From: Arcanobacterium wilhelmae
Lineage (GTDB): Bacteria > Actinomycetota > Actinomycetes > Actinomycetales > Actinomycetaceae
NCBI RefSeq assembly: GCF_029632765.1
Contig: NZ_CP121247.1
Span: 1,240,001-1,304,000, forward strand
Direction of reading: 5' to 3'
DNA length: 64,000 nt
How positions within the stretch are numbered: position 1 is the first letter of the stretch; each line of letters opens with the position of its first letter. This document shows positions 18,457 through 27,660 of this stretch, one piece after another. The position numbers and the translations under genes were made by a program. Below the pieces are notes generated by a model. It searched no databases, was not told the origin of the DNA, and saw nothing but the letters and a program-made list of their open reading frames with translations.

Positions 18457-20310
18457 CTAATCTGCCTTCGTCCACTTGAACTTGGTGAGAGGAACCGTCG
18501 AGGGCGGAACCTGGCGCTGACGCATCGCGAAACTCGCGATCTTCGAGAAAACTGGGGCCGCGACGTCGCTGCCATAGCCCGGAGCCGGCTGGTTCGACAC
18601 GGCAACAGCGACAGCGATCTGCGGCTGCTCCGAAGGAATCAGGCCAACAAAGGTGCCCACGCGGCGCGTGAGCTTCCCACTCGCATCCGGCACCTGGGCT
18701 GTACCCGTCTTGCCAGCAACATTGTAGCCTTCGACACGAGCGAGCGGAGCCGTCGATCCCTTCTGTGTCACCGCCTCCATCATCTTGATCATCGTTGCCG
18801 CAGAATCCTTCGAAATCACCTGCTGTGACTTTCCGATCGGCTTCGGGGTGAACTTCCCGTCGCGATCATATGTACCGTCAACGATATGCAATGGCACCTT
18901 CACGCCGCCGTTACCGATGATCGACACCATCTGGGCGAGCTGCATCGGCGTAGCTGCCCAGCCCTGTCCGAACATGGTGGTGTAGTGTTCACGCTTCCCC
19001 CACGTAGTGTATTCGCGAAGAATGCCTTTCGACTCGCCCGGGAGCTCAATACCCGTTGGCGAACCGAGGCCAAACTTACGCATGTAGTCGTAGCGGACCT
19101 TGTCGTCGAGCGTGTCGCCGATCTGCACCAGGCCCGAGTTGTACGACACTGCGAGGATTCCTGCCACTGTCATCATCTGGGTGGGGTGCGGGTCATTGTC
19201 GTGGATGACCTCGCCGTTGGGCATGCGCCGATCCGAGGAGACCTGGAACCACGACGTCGGGCTGACGGTTTTCTGATCGATCGCCGAGGCAAACGTCATC
19301 ACCTTGCCGGTCGATCCTGGCTCGACGACGGCGGAGACGGCGCGCGAGTTCAGGTTGTCTGGATCCGCGGCGGCCAGGTTACCTGGATCAGGTTCGTGAG
19401 AATCAGCGAGTGCAATCACGCGCCCGGTTCCGATTTCGACAGCGACGGCGGCTCCCCATTTCGCTCCGAAACGATCCACGGAATCCTGGATCGCCTCCTG
19501 CGCGACCTTTTGCAAATCGCGGTCGATCGTGAGTTTGACATCGCCGCCGTCCACCGCAGGGACCGATGTGTTCGTTCCTTGCGGAAAAACGGTGCCAGCG
19601 GGGCCGACCTCGATGGTGAGCGAGCCGGACTTTCCTGCGAGCGTCGAATCCATTGTCTGTTCGATTCCGGCTCGGCCGGCAACATCGTGGGAATCGGCCG
19701 TCTGGCCGACATAGCCAAGCACAGTGCCGGCCACGTCACCATTGGGATATGAGCGTTGCATGAACCGCTCGGGGTAGATACCACGGATGCCAAGCGCGTT
19801 GATTTCGCGCCACTTTTCAGGAGAAATGTCCTTGGCGACAAGGCCCCACTGGGTCTTCTTCTCGCCGCCAATAAGGATGCCACCAAGCTCGGCGCGGTCC
19901 ATCTTGAGGATCGGCGCGAGTTCCTTCGCTGCAGCCGCGGCGCCTGTACCGACAATCTCACCGGCGTCGTCGTACTTGACGTAGGTGGCGATCTCAGGTT
20001 GGTTCACGCGTACGTTATACCGTTCAATCGACGTGGCGAGCACGGCACCATTCGCATCCAAAATATCGCCACGCTTCGCTTCCTGCGTGTACGAACGCGT
20101 TCGGAATTCACGCGCGGTATCGGCGAGATCACTGGCGACCACCACCTGCAAATAAAACAAGCGTGACACAAGAATCAGCAATAGTGCCAGCACGAATGCA
20201 ACGATTCGGCGGAAGCGAGAATAGGTGGTACGCTCCTCCGGAGTATCGAATGACTCACTGCCGGCGATCCGGCGGCCGAGGCCGTGCATGATGACCCGCA
20301 GTTTCTCCAT
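18457..20310 (-). CDS. ftsI: Division-specific transpeptidase (PBP2b/FtsI class)
   Basis: This monofunctional class B penicillin-binding protein crosslinks septal peptidoglycan in partnership with FtsW. Of 617 residues, one N-terminal membrane helix lies near 36-57, followed by a PBP dimerisation domain (about 95-270) and the transpeptidase domain. The catalytic motifs are STGK (Ser333), SYN (389-391) and KTG (534-536). It lies 7 nt after ftsL, the standard dcw order. No PASTA repeats are present. Confidence 0.97.
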   Translation of the reverse strand: MEKLRVIMHGLGRRIAGSESFDTPEERTTYSRFRRIVAFVLALLLILVSRLFYLQVVVASDLADTAREFRTRSYTQEAKRGDILDANGAVLATSIERYNVRVNQPEIATYVKYDDAGEIVGTGAAAAAKELAPILKMDRAELGGILIGGEKKTQWGLVAKDISPEKWREINALGIRGIYPERFMQRSYPNGDVAGTVLGYVGQTADSHDVAGRAGIEQTMDSTLAGKSGSLTIEVGPAGTVFPQGTNTSVPAVDGGDVKLTIDRDLQKVAQEAIQDSVDRFGAKWGAAVAVEIGTGRVIALADSHEPDPGNLAAADPDNLNSRAVSAVVEPGSTGKVMTFASAIDQKTVSPTSWFQVSSDRRMPNGEVIHDNDPHPTQMMTVAGILAVSYNSGLVQIGDTLDDKVRYDYMRKFGLGSPTGIELPGESKGILREYTTWGKREHYTTMFGQGWAATPMQLAQMVSIIGNGGVKVPLHIVDGTYDRDGKFTPKPIGKSQQVISKDSAATMIKMMEAVTQKGSTAPLARVEGYNVAGKTGTAQVPDASGKLTRRVGTFVGLIPSEQPQIAVAVAVSNQPAPGYGSDVAAPVFSKIASFAMRQRQVPPSTVPLTKFKWTKAD

Positions 20311-20317
20311 CGCTCCC

Positions 20318-20704
20318 CTACTTCTTCTTGACGAACTCAGCGATCTTTCCCGTGTTCGGATCCAGGAACTTCGTGGCTGTTGCCGGAGCCATCCCCTGCT
20401 TCTTTGCCGCCTGCTCTAGCTGTGCGGGTGCAGAAACCGAGATGACTTCCTTCTCCAGGGTTGCGGCCTTCGCGGAGACTTCGCTGATTTGAACGTTAAT
20501 GTTCTTCAAATCGTACGCGCCCTGAACCATGAGTGTGTTGAGGTGGAATGCGAGTCCCATCGCACCGAGGAAGATCGCCGCGCACAGCGCCACCGTACCG
20601 AAGAAGCCGCGCGCCGGCGCCGGCGTCGGGACAACCGACAACCCGGGCGCAGAAATAACAGGCGATGCCTGGCGAACGGGGCGTGCGTTTGCGACGGCGG
20701 TCAT
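20318..20704 (-). CDS. ftsL: FtsL-like divisome protein
   Basis: This is a small bitopic protein of 128 residues with a Pro/Ala-rich cytoplasmic tail (1-33), one membrane helix (about 34-54) and a periplasmic coiled coil (about 66-95) ending in a basic tail. Its position between rsmH and ftsI and its topology identify it as the FtsL component that activates FtsWI. Sequence conservation of FtsL is low, so the call rests on context. The ATG overlaps the rsmH stop (ATGA). Confidence 0.85.
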   Translation of the reverse strand: MTAVANARPVRQASPVISAPGLSVVPTPAPARGFFGTVALCAAIFLGAMGLAFHLNTLMVQGAYDLKNINVQISEVSAKAATLEKEVISVSAPAQLEQAAKKQGMAPATATKFLDPNTGKIAEFVKKK

Positions 20705-21699
20705 TTGTTCTCTCCTGAATTCAGTGCGATGTGCTGTGGCGTGGGCGCGGTCCTTTCAACCGCTCGAAGCCGCACAGAGGCGCTGCGCGGGTTGCGCGCA
20801 ATCTCCGCTTTGTCGGCTTTCATTGCACCTCGAGTCAGCGACACGAGGAACGGCTTGTGATCCTCGAGCTCCACCGGAAGCCCTGGTGGAGTCGACGAGA
20901 CGAGCCCGATCCGCATGGCATCTTTGACGATGCGATCCTCGAGGCTCTGGTAGGACTCGACCGCAAGGCGCCCGCCCACCCGAAGCGCCTCGATCGCGGC
21001 CGGCACGGCAGCTTCGAGGACACCAAGCTCGTTGTTCACTGCGACCCGTAGCGCCTGGAACGTGCGCTTGGCAGGGTTACCGCCGGTACGGCGGGCTGCT
21101 GCGGGGATCGACTCACGTACGATCTCTACGAGCTCGCCGGTGCGCGTGATCGGCTGAGTTTCGCGCTGGCGCACGATACGCGCCGCGATCTTCTTGGCAA
21201 ACTTTTCCTCCCCGTAACGGTGGAGGATATGGGCGATCTCCCCCGCCGACGCCGATGCGAGGATATCGGCCGCAGTCCCGTGTGCCGAGGCATCCATTCG
21301 CATATCCAACGGCGCGTCGTGTGCGTAGGAGAACCCGCGCTCAGTTTCGTCAAGTTGGAGCGAGGAAACACCGAGGTCCATCAAGATCGCATCCGCGAGC
21401 CCGTCCTTGCCGAACTCGCACGCAACTTGCCCGACGGCGTCGTACGTGGCGCGGACCGGGATGAAACGATCACCAAAGTGTGCAAGGCGCTCGGAAGCAA
21501 GCTCAATCGCCTGAGGATCGCGATCGATACCTGCGACCCGAATATTCGGAAAACGCGAAAGGAAAGCCTCGGTGTGGCCGCCCATGCCAAGCGTGCAGTC
21601 AATCAGCAATGCGCCGTCGGTGAGCGCCGGTGCCAGCAGCTCCACGCAGGTCTCAAGTAGGACCGGCACGTGTAGCGCGTTGCCGTCCGCTGCAGCCAT
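20701..21699 (-). CDS. rsmH: 16S rRNA m4C1402 methyltransferase
   Basis: RsmH (MraW) methylates N4 of C1402 in the 30S P-site using SAM. The 332-residue protein shows the HVPVLLE start, the SAM-binding DCTLGMGGHTEAFL near 34-47, and MDLGVSSLQLD. It follows mraZ after 99 nt, which hold nothing I can name, and is coupled to ftsL. Confidence 0.97.
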   Translation of the reverse strand: MAAADGNALHVPVLLETCVELLAPALTDGALLIDCTLGMGGHTEAFLSRFPNIRVAGIDRDPQAIELASERLAHFGDRFIPVRATYDAVGQVACEFGKDGLADAILMDLGVSSLQLDETERGFSYAHDAPLDMRMDASAHGTAADILASASAGEIAHILHRYGEEKFAKKIAARIVRQRETQPITRTGELVEIVRESIPAAARRTGGNPAKRTFQALRVAVNNELGVLEAAVPAAIEALRVGGRLAVESYQSLEDRIVKDAMRIGLVSSTPPGLPVELEDHKPFLVSLTRGAMKADKAEIARNPRSASVRLRAVERTAPTPQHIALNSGENK

Positions 21700-21798
21700 G
21701 TGCCGCTCCTTTCTGATTCATTGCTCGAGGTGATTGGTCCCCCACCGAGGCCCTGAAGTCGGGGAATAACCGCAGGACATCGGGAGGAGGCCGAGCAC

Positions 21799-22230
21799 CT
21801 AGAACACTCCCGGGATGAGTTCGTCTTCGCGGTTGGCGAAGTCCGATTCGTTGTCGGCCAAGTAGGCGCTCCACGCCGCCGTATCCCAGATCTCCACGTG
21901 AGAGCCCGAGCCGATCACCGATAGCTCCCGATCGAGCCCTGCGTATGTGCGCAGTGCGGCCGGGATGGTGATGCGCCCCTGCTTATCTGGGATCTGATCA
22001 TCCGCACCTGAGAGGAACATTCGCGTATATGAACGCGCTTCCTTCGAGGTGAGTGGAGCCTGCTGGAGCCTGGCAAGCACATCTTCGAATTCCGACATCG
22101 GATAGACGTACAGACAGTGCTCTTGGCCTCTCGTGATCACCAGGCCGGAAGCGAGTTGATCGCGAAACTTGGCAGGGAGGATCAGCCTGCCCTTGACATC
22201 GAGCCGCGGCTCAAAGGTCCCAAGGAACAT
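21799..22230 (-). CDS. mraZ: Transcriptional regulator MraZ
   Basis: MraZ is a ring-forming AbrB-fold DNA-binding protein that autoregulates the dcw cluster. The 143-residue protein has two SpoVT/AbrB repeats with the signature D-x2-GR at 11-15 ([10 protein letters not shown]) and at 82-86 ([10 protein letters not shown]). The ATG at 22230 follows GGAGAGGGGGTGAAGC, a strong ribosome binding site. It is the first gene of the cluster, and its operator repeats lie 16-50 nt upstream. Confidence 0.96.
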   Translation of the reverse strand: MFLGTFEPRLDVKGRLILPAKFRDQLASGLVITRGQEHCLYVYPMSEFEDVLARLQQAPLTSKEARSYTRMFLSGADDQIPDKQGRITIPAALRTYAGLDRELSVIGSGSHVEIWDTAAWSAYLADNESDFANREDELIPGVF

Positions 22231-22245
22231 GCTTCACCCCCTCTC

Positions 22246-22280
22246 CTCAACTTCCCTCCACTTTACCCCACTTCACCCCA
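22246..22280 (-). promoter_or_regulatory. MraZ-box operator repeats upstream of mraZ
   Basis: On the minus strand TGGGG, TGGGG and TGGAG begin at 22280, 22270 and 22260, with a degenerate TTGAG at 22250, all at an exact 10-bp period. This matches the known MraZ binding pattern of TGGGN direct repeats one helical turn apart, so the dcw cluster is probably autoregulated here. Confidence 0.8.
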
Positions 22281-22383
22281 CATGCAAGAGATATTGAGGG
22301 TGTTTCTCTTCATTTTTTGGCGTAGTTTTGCCGAAAAATCTGGTGGAGGGAAAAACTCTCAGCCATCCACATTTTGGGCACAA

Positions 22384-22415
22384 CGATGGCCCAGGAGCCA
22401 GCTCCTGGGCCATCG
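22384..22415. terminator. Hairpin between DUF3040 gene and mraZ
   Basis: A perfect 15-bp stem with a 2-nt apex (GATGGCCCAGGAGC pairing with its complement) lies about 30 nt after the DUF3040 stop. It lacks a strong T run, so termination is likely but not certain. Confidence 0.6.
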
Positions 22416-22455
22416 AGACGTAAAATTATCCAGTTGTGGAGGAAAGTGGAGGGAG

Positions 22456-22839
22456 CTAGCGGCCGCCCTCCTCACGGCGCCGGCGCCACTGCTCTGCCTG
22501 CGCCTCCATAAACGAGGTGGAACGCTGCTTCGGCTTGCGTGCACTCACACTCACCGGCACATTCCGAGCCCCCGTGGACAGATACCACAAGCCGGCGAAC
22601 ACGACAATCGCCCCCGCAACCCCCACCAAAGTGATCTCAGTGGACACGCCGAGCACGACCACACCGAGCCCGATTGCGGCAATAATAATGCCGAGCACCA
22701 GATGACGCGGCGAGATCACCATACGCGTGGGCACGCCACGCGTATCCGAGCGCAGCGCATCCGCAAACTTGGGATCCTCACCCTTGAGTTGAGCCTCGAG
22801 CTCCTCGAGCATTTCTCGCTCACGATCAGACAGTGCCAT
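22456..22839 (-). CDS. DUF3040 membrane protein
   Basis: This 127-residue protein begins with MALSDREREMLEELEAQL, the N-terminal signature of the actinobacterial DUF3040 family. Two membrane helices follow (about 47-66 and 69-88), then a basic tail rich in Arg/Gln. The ATG at 22839 follows GGAGGAAT; a longer frame to 22872 is rejected. Function is unknown; members commonly sit next to the dcw cluster or dinB, as here. The upstream gene is dinB, 37 nt away. Confidence 0.85.
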   Translation of the reverse strand: MALSDREREMLEELEAQLKGEDPKFADALRSDTRGVPTRMVISPRHLVLGIIIAAIGLGVVVLGVSTEITLVGVAGAIVVFAGLWYLSTGARNVPVSVSARKPKQRSTSFMEAQAEQWRRRREEGGR

Positions 22840-22876
22840 ATTCCTCCTAGCGTCGCCCCTAACAGTACCCAAAAAA

Positions 22877-24103
22877 TTAAAGCTGCGGCACCCCAGGAGC
22901 GTCTTTCTTCACCAGCGAACCACGCCCCGCAGCGCCGCTACCAAACTTCTTGAGCACCTCGTCCACCGCGCTCTCCGCGCGCCGAGAACGACCATCGTCG
23001 TCGATCCTCAACTGGAACCCCGCCCCGCCGTCGTCGAGATGCTCGGCTCGCACTCCGAGCAGGCGGAAACCGCCGCGCGAGGGAACCTCCGCCAGCAAGT
23101 GCGTGGCGGCGCGGTAGATCTCCGCGCCGAGGTCGGTAGGCGCACCAAACGTGACCGAGCGCGACACCGTGGTGAAGTCCTCGAAGCGCACCTTGATCCC
23201 CACCGTCCAGGCGCGCACGCTCGCGCTTCGCAAGCGACGCGCGATCTCGTGGGACTGTTCAAGCAGCACAGCATTCGCTGCCGAAGGATCTAGCAGATCG
23301 AAGAACGTCTGCTCCTTGCCCATCGACTTCTCCTCTCGGTGCGTCACCACGGCACGAGGGTCGATCCCCATCGCGAGCGCATAGAGCGAATGCCCCGCGG
23401 CGGATCCAACCATTCGCGCAAGCCGCGCCTCACCAAGAGCCGCAAGCTCGCCAACCGAGTGAATACCGTAATACTCAAGCTTGGCACGCATCTTCTCGCC
23501 CACTCCCCACAGCACACCCACCGGCAATGAATGGAGAAACTCCAGCGTGGCCGATTCGGGAACCAGGAGCACGCCGTCAGGCTTCGCATGGGCGGAGGCG
23601 ATCTTCGCCACGTGTTTGGTGGCAGCAATCCCCACTGATGCCGGCACTCCCTCCTGCTCGCGGATGCGCGCACGGATCAGGTGAGCGATTTCCGTTGGGG
23701 AGCCCACAGCTTTCCGCGCGCCGCCGACGTCGAGAAATGCCTCGTCCACCGAAAGCTGCTCAACCTTCGGCGTGACGTCTGCCAAGATCGCCATAATCCG
23801 GCGCGAAACCGCCGAGTACTTGCCGTGGCTCGGAGGGATAATCGTCAATGCTGGGCACAGGCGCTTCGCACGTGCCACCGGCATCGCCGAATTCACTCCA
23901 AACCTGCGCGCCTCGTAGGATGCCGCCGAGATCACCCCGCGTTCCATACCTCCCACTGCCACCGGTGTCCCGCGTAACTGCGGCCGTTCCAACAGCTCCA
24001 CCGATACGAAAAACGCGTCCATATCCACGTGCATGATGTTCGTGAGGGAATCATCGCTCCCCCAGTCGCGCTTCGCCGCGCCCGACCTCGGTGCCCGTGA
24101 CAT
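22877..24103 (-). CDS. dinB: DNA polymerase IV (Y-family)
   Basis: This is a translesion polymerase of 408 residues. The palm acidic residues are in HVDMDAFF (Asp27) and SVDEAFLD (Asp121, Glu122), followed by a helix-hairpin-helix thumb (VGEKMRAKLEYYGI) and a little-finger domain. The ATG at 24103 is preceded by GGAGGTGAG. No SOS box is visible in the short divergent region with the spermidine-synthase-like gene, so induction by LexA is not indicated. The C-terminus carries no obvious beta-clamp motif that I can point to with confidence. Confidence 0.93.
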   Translation of the reverse strand: MSRAPRSGAAKRDWGSDDSLTNIMHVDMDAFFVSVELLERPQLRGTPVAVGGMERGVISAASYEARRFGVNSAMPVARAKRLCPALTIIPPSHGKYSAVSRRIMAILADVTPKVEQLSVDEAFLDVGGARKAVGSPTEIAHLIRARIREQEGVPASVGIAATKHVAKIASAHAKPDGVLLVPESATLEFLHSLPVGVLWGVGEKMRAKLEYYGIHSVGELAALGEARLARMVGSAAGHSLYALAMGIDPRAVVTHREEKSMGKEQTFFDLLDPSAANAVLLEQSHEIARRLRSASVRAWTVGIKVRFEDFTTVSRSVTFGAPTDLGAEIYRAATHLLAEVPSRGGFRLLGVRAEHLDDGGAGFQLRIDDDGRSRRAESAVDEVLKKFGSGAAGRGSLVKKDAPGVPQL

Positions 24104-24115
24104 CCTCACCTCCGA

Positions 24116-24121
24116 TACAAT
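24116..24121 (+). promoter_or_regulatory. Putative -10 of the spermidine-synthase-like gene
   Basis: TACAAT lies 7 nt before the ATG at 24129, with no Shine-Dalgarno sequence, which suggests a leaderless transcript. Confidence 0.45.
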
Positions 24122-24128
24122 CTGCGCC

Positions 24129-24929
24129 ATGGAAACGATCACCGCTACCACTGCCATGTCCGAGCTGAGAGTGGAGCCTGTACCAGGCACCTCGCTGGTG
24201 ACCCTCTACATCGATGACGCCGAATCCTCTGCGCTCGACCTCGCAGACCCCACTCACCTCGAGTTCGAGTATATGCAACAGATGCGGGTCGCGATCGATA
24301 CCACCTTCGACGCCGGCGCCCCGCTTCGTATTCTCCACCTCGGCGGCGCCGGCTGCGCGTTCGCCCGGGCGCTCGACGCGGAGCGCAAAAACTCGCGCCA
24401 GCTTGCCATTGAGATCGATCCGCAACTCGCCACGCTCGCTCGCGAATGGTTCGATCTGCCATCCTCGCCCCGCCTGCGCATCCGCAGTGAAGATGCACGC
24501 CGCACCCTCGACACCAACAAGGGCTCCTGGCACGTGATCGTGCGCGACGCGTTCCGCCGTGCCCGTGTGCCGATGCAGCTTGCGACCGTCGAATCGTACG
24601 CCGCTGCCTCGCGCCTCCTCGCCGACGGCGGGCTCTACCTCGTCAACGTCGCCGGCGGCTCGCTCACCGACGTCTACCGAGAGGTCGCCGCCGCGCTGGA
24701 GAGCTTCGAGTACATTGTGGGAATCACCGATCCGGCAATCGCGCGCGGCAAGCGCCACGGAAACGTTGTCCTCGTCACCTCCAACGCTGCGCTCGACGTC
24801 GCCGAGATCGACAGGCTCGTGCGCAGGCTGTCGTTGCCTACCACCGTCGTCGGGCAAAAAGTGCTCGAAAAAGCGGCTCGGAGCGCTTCGCCACTCACCG
24901 ACGGTGCCGTCGGCTGGCCATTTGAGTGA
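24129..24929 (+). CDS. Spermidine-synthase-like methyltransferase-fold protein
   Basis: This 266-residue Rossmann-fold protein resembles the SpeE family: ILHLGGAGCAFARAL (68-82) as nucleotide loop, AIEIDP (93-98) as acidic strand end, and RSEDAR (119-124). The polyamine-site gatekeeping residues of true spermidine synthases are not obvious, and many actinobacteria carry such SpeE-like proteins without making spermidine, so the substrate is uncertain. ATG 24129 is chosen for the 7-nt spacing to TACAAT; ATG 24156 is the alternative. The 3' end overlaps the convergent MFS gene by 35 nt. Confidence 0.78.
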   Translation: METITATTAMSELRVEPVPGTSLVTLYIDDAESSALDLADPTHLEFEYMQQMRVAIDTTFDAGAPLRILHLGGAGCAFARALDAERKNSRQLAIEIDPQLATLAREWFDLPSSPRLRIRSEDARRTLDTNKGSWHVIVRDAFRRARVPMQLATVESYAAASRLLADGGLYLVNVAGGSLTDVYREVAAALESFEYIVGITDPAIARGKRHGNVVLVTSNAALDVAEIDRLVRRLSLPTTVVGQKVLEKAARSASPLTDGAVGWPFE

Positions 24930-26316
24930 GCCGACGCAACTTGCGCCGCTCCACGCGAGCCTTTCCCGCCAAGTGCCGGCGCCGACGTCGATCCCACCGC
25001 TCCTGGTAACGGTGGAAAACGTCTGCAAGAGGCGGAACCTTCGGCCCGCCGGCCGCCTCGCGCTGGGCGCGCACCTTGCGCTTGTAGTACTCAACGGCAC
25101 CGAGGGAGGCCAGGAGAACGAACTGCGCCGCCATCGCGAGGGAGAAACTGCCGGGAGTGTACTGCCCGGCAGGCGATGTCACATCCAACGTGACACCAAT
25201 GATCAGCGCCGCAGTGAGCCCCGAAACGAACCCACCCATGTTGATCAGGCCGTTCGCTGTGCCTAGCCGGCGCGGGTGCACACTCGTGCGCGCGAAATCG
25301 AACGCCACGTTTGAAGCGACCCCGGACAGCGCCGTCGTCACCAGCAACGCAACGCTCAGCAGGAACGGCGACGGAGACGGCCCCACGATCACCACGGCGA
25401 ACGCCACGGTGGTGATCGCCGACGTCACGTAAATAATCCACGAGCGGCGCAGCGGATGCGCCGCCACTAGCCGCCCCACGATCGGCCCCAAGACGATCCC
25501 GAACACCGTGTTGAAAATCAGCATCGCACTGGCGGCGGCCTTCGGCATTGCATCATGCACCTGGAAAAACGGAACACCCCACAGCAACAGAAACGACATT
25601 GAGGGAAAACACGTCGCGAAATGTACCCAGAATCCGAGCAAAGCTCCCGGATTCTTCAGCGTCTCCCACACACCGGGCGCGGCCGAATTCACCTCAACAG
25701 CGTTCGTTACCGACGCGAGCCGCTTACGGTCTTTTTCCGCACCGTGGCTGAAGTTCGCCGGAGTGTTACGGATCAGCGCAAGACCGACGACGGCAACGAG
25801 CGCCCCGAGGGCCGCAAGCGACGTAAACCCCGTTGTCCACCCTAGCCCCGCGACAACAGCCGCGAACGGCACCGACGAAATCACCTGGCCAAGCTGGCCA
25901 ATAATCGAGGTGAGCTGTGTCATCACCGGCACCTGCAGTGGAGCGAACCAGGCCGGAATGATACGCAGAACCGCAGTGAAGGCCGTGGCATCACCCATGC
26001 CAATCAGTGCGCGCACCGCGAGCGCCGCGGGAACCGACGTCGCGAAAGCGAGCCCCACCTGGCCAACCGCCATCGCCAGGCCGCCGACCACCATCACGCG
26101 GCGGGTACCCCAGCGGTCGAGCGCGATCCCCACAGGGATCTGGGCGAGCGCATATACCCCCAGCTGAACCACCGTGAAGAGCGAGAGCACCGATGCAGAC
26201 ATGTGGAAACGTGCCATCGCTTCCAAACCCACCACTCCAAGCGAGGTTCGCCCGGCCATCGCCACGATATAGATCGCCATCGCCGCTAGCCACACGCGCA
26301 GAGCTCCGCGTCTCAT
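24895..26316 (-). CDS. MFS transporter
   Basis: This is a 473-residue major facilitator with 12 predicted helices. The loop 2-3 signature DRWGTRRVMVVGG and the loop 8-9 counterpart (GRLVAAHPLRRS) are present. A long basic tail (about 430-473, Arg-rich) follows the last helix. The ATG at 26316 follows AGGGGAG. It appears monocistronic, with hairpins on the PAC2 side. The substrate cannot be inferred; the arrangement resembles drug- or metabolite-exporting MFS proteins, but that is only a guess. Confidence 0.88.
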   Translation of the reverse strand: MRRGALRVWLAAMAIYIVAMAGRTSLGVVGLEAMARFHMSASVLSLFTVVQLGVYALAQIPVGIALDRWGTRRVMVVGGLAMAVGQVGLAFATSVPAALAVRALIGMGDATAFTAVLRIIPAWFAPLQVPVMTQLTSIIGQLGQVISSVPFAAVVAGLGWTTGFTSLAALGALVAVVGLALIRNTPANFSHGAEKDRKRLASVTNAVEVNSAAPGVWETLKNPGALLGFWVHFATCFPSMSFLLLWGVPFFQVHDAMPKAAASAMLIFNTVFGIVLGPIVGRLVAAHPLRRSWIIYVTSAITTVAFAVVIVGPSPSPFLLSVALLVTTALSGVASNVAFDFARTSVHPRRLGTANGLINMGGFVSGLTAALIIGVTLDVTSPAGQYTPGSFSLAMAAQFVLLASLGAVEYYKRKVRAQREAAGGPKVPPLADVFHRYQERWDRRRRRHLAGKARVERRKLRRLTQMASRRHRR

Positions 26317-26390
26317 AATCTCCCCTTGCCGGTTGTTGTGCTTCAACATTTTTACACCGGCTCAACGGCGCGCGCGAACGCGTTCTGGCA

Positions 26391-26426
26391 TGTGAAATGC
26401 CCCGCACACGTGCGGGGCATTTCACA
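26391..26426. terminator. Terminator hairpin after the PAC2 gene
   Basis: A perfect 16-bp stem (TGTGAAATGCCCCGCA and its complement) with a 4-nt loop separates the PAC2 gene from the MFS gene. The T run is weak on both strands. Confidence 0.65.
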
Positions 26427-26481
26427 TATTCAGTTCGTGACGACGGCGAGCGCTACGCGGGGCGTGAACAGGGCTCACCGA

Positions 26482-27531
26482 TTATTCGGTTGCGCCCTCC
26501 GACGCCGGCGGCTCGGCGTCCGTATGAGGCTCGGCCGAGCCCGGCTCCGCCGACGACTCTTCCTCGCCCGACGTCGGGGCGCGCCAGGCGTGGCGTCCGC
26601 GACGAACTGGCGGGTTCTTCGCTTTCGACTTCTTGACGGCCTCTTCCAGTGGCTTCTCCTCGCGCATCTCCAAAAAGCGCTCCACAGCCTCACCGATCTC
26701 GTCCGAGGTAGGGATTTCCGGATCGCCGTTGCGGACAAAACCCACGCCTTCGGGCAGGCGATCGTAATCGGCCTCCAGCTTGGCGACCAGCTCCGCGAGC
26801 TCAGGGTTCGATTCGACGGCAGCCGCGAGGAAGCCCATCTGCTCATCCACCCGTTGCTCCAGATCTCCCACAGGGATCACCGGGCCTCCGAGAGAGGCAA
26901 GCATTTTCGCCACTGCGAGCGCCGCCGAGAAGAATGGATGATCACCGCGCGCCAGATACCCCGGCACACGGGTCCGGATCGACGTAGCCGCGAGCCCACG
27001 CTTTGCGGCTTCGTTCTCCACCATGTCCGCAAGCGTCCCATAGTGCTCCACATACGCATGCAGGATCTCGTTGTCGCGCGGCTGGGTGGAGCGCACCACC
27101 ATATCTGCCGGACGCGTGTGCGGAACCGGCGCTGGCATACCACCAAATGAATACAGGTGTGAAATGTTGTAGTGGGTCGCGATCTCCACAATATCCTTTG
27201 CCAGAACCGGCCAATGGAAATCCGGCTCCTGGCCAGAGATGTACAAGAACGTGTGCCCCTGAACATCGGTGACAAGCTTCAGATCCATCCCCGGAGCAGA
27301 GACCTCCGCAAGGCGACCATCCGCATACGTCGCAATCGGCCTTTGGGCACGGAAATCGTAGAGCGGATCGGAATCAAAAGTAGCGATCCCCACATAGTCC
27401 AGGTCGGAGATCACCGCTTCCATCGTGGCTGCCACTTCACCGGCGTCCACTAGCCTGTCCACCAAATTCAGTACGAGAGTATCGACCTCAATGTTGGTCA
27501 GGCTCGGATCGATATGAATGTACGTGGGCAT
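26482..27531 (-). CDS. PAC2 family protein
   Basis: This 349-residue protein has the PAC2 (proteasome assembly chaperone 2-like) fold in residues about 20-290: DYVGIATFDSDPLYDFRAQRP near the N-terminus, FLYISGQEPDF, and YSFGGMPAPVPHTRP in the centre. The last 50 residues are an acidic and Pro/Ser-rich tail. PAC2 proteins are widespread in actinobacteria, including species with no proteasome, and their role is not settled. The gene is divergent from helD across a 129-nt region containing a perfect dyad, so the two may share control. Confidence 0.88.
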   Translation of the reverse strand: MPTYIHIDPSLTNIEVDTLVLNLVDRLVDAGEVAATMEAVISDLDYVGIATFDSDPLYDFRAQRPIATYADGRLAEVSAPGMDLKLVTDVQGHTFLYISGQEPDFHWPVLAKDIVEIATHYNISHLYSFGGMPAPVPHTRPADMVVRSTQPRDNEILHAYVEHYGTLADMVENEAAKRGLAATSIRTRVPGYLARGDHPFFSAALAVAKMLASLGGPVIPVGDLEQRVDEQMGFLAAAVESNPELAELVAKLEADYDRLPEGVGFVRNGDPEIPTSDEIGEAVERFLEMREEKPLEEAVKKSKAKNPPVRRGRHAWRAPTSGEEESSAEPGSAEPHTDAEPPASEGATE

Positions 27532-27576
27532 AGGACCTCCTTCTCACCACATTCTACCTGGGCGGCTTCGGCACCC

Positions 27577-27607
27577 GGTACGCGAACAGAATAATCATTC
27601 GCGTACC
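27577..27607. promoter_or_regulatory. Perfect 10-bp dyad in the PAC2/helD divergent region
   Basis: GGTACGCGAA (27577-27586) and TTCGCGTACC (27598-27607) form a perfect inverted repeat around an AT-rich 11-nt spacer. It is placed for an operator about 55 nt upstream of the helD start. It does not match the rifamycin-associated element as I remember it. Confidence 0.65.
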
Positions 27608-27660
27608 TGAACGTTTTCCGGAATAATAATGTTCCTGGTTTTTCATGTTGAGGAGGACAC

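Noticed and set aside
24104..24128. SOS box upstream of dinB
   Set aside because: No CGAAC-N4-GTTCG-like sequence is present in the short divergent region.
27577..27607. Assigning the helD dyad to the rifamycin-associated element
   Set aside because: Sequence and spacing do not match that element as remembered, so only an unnamed operator is claimed.
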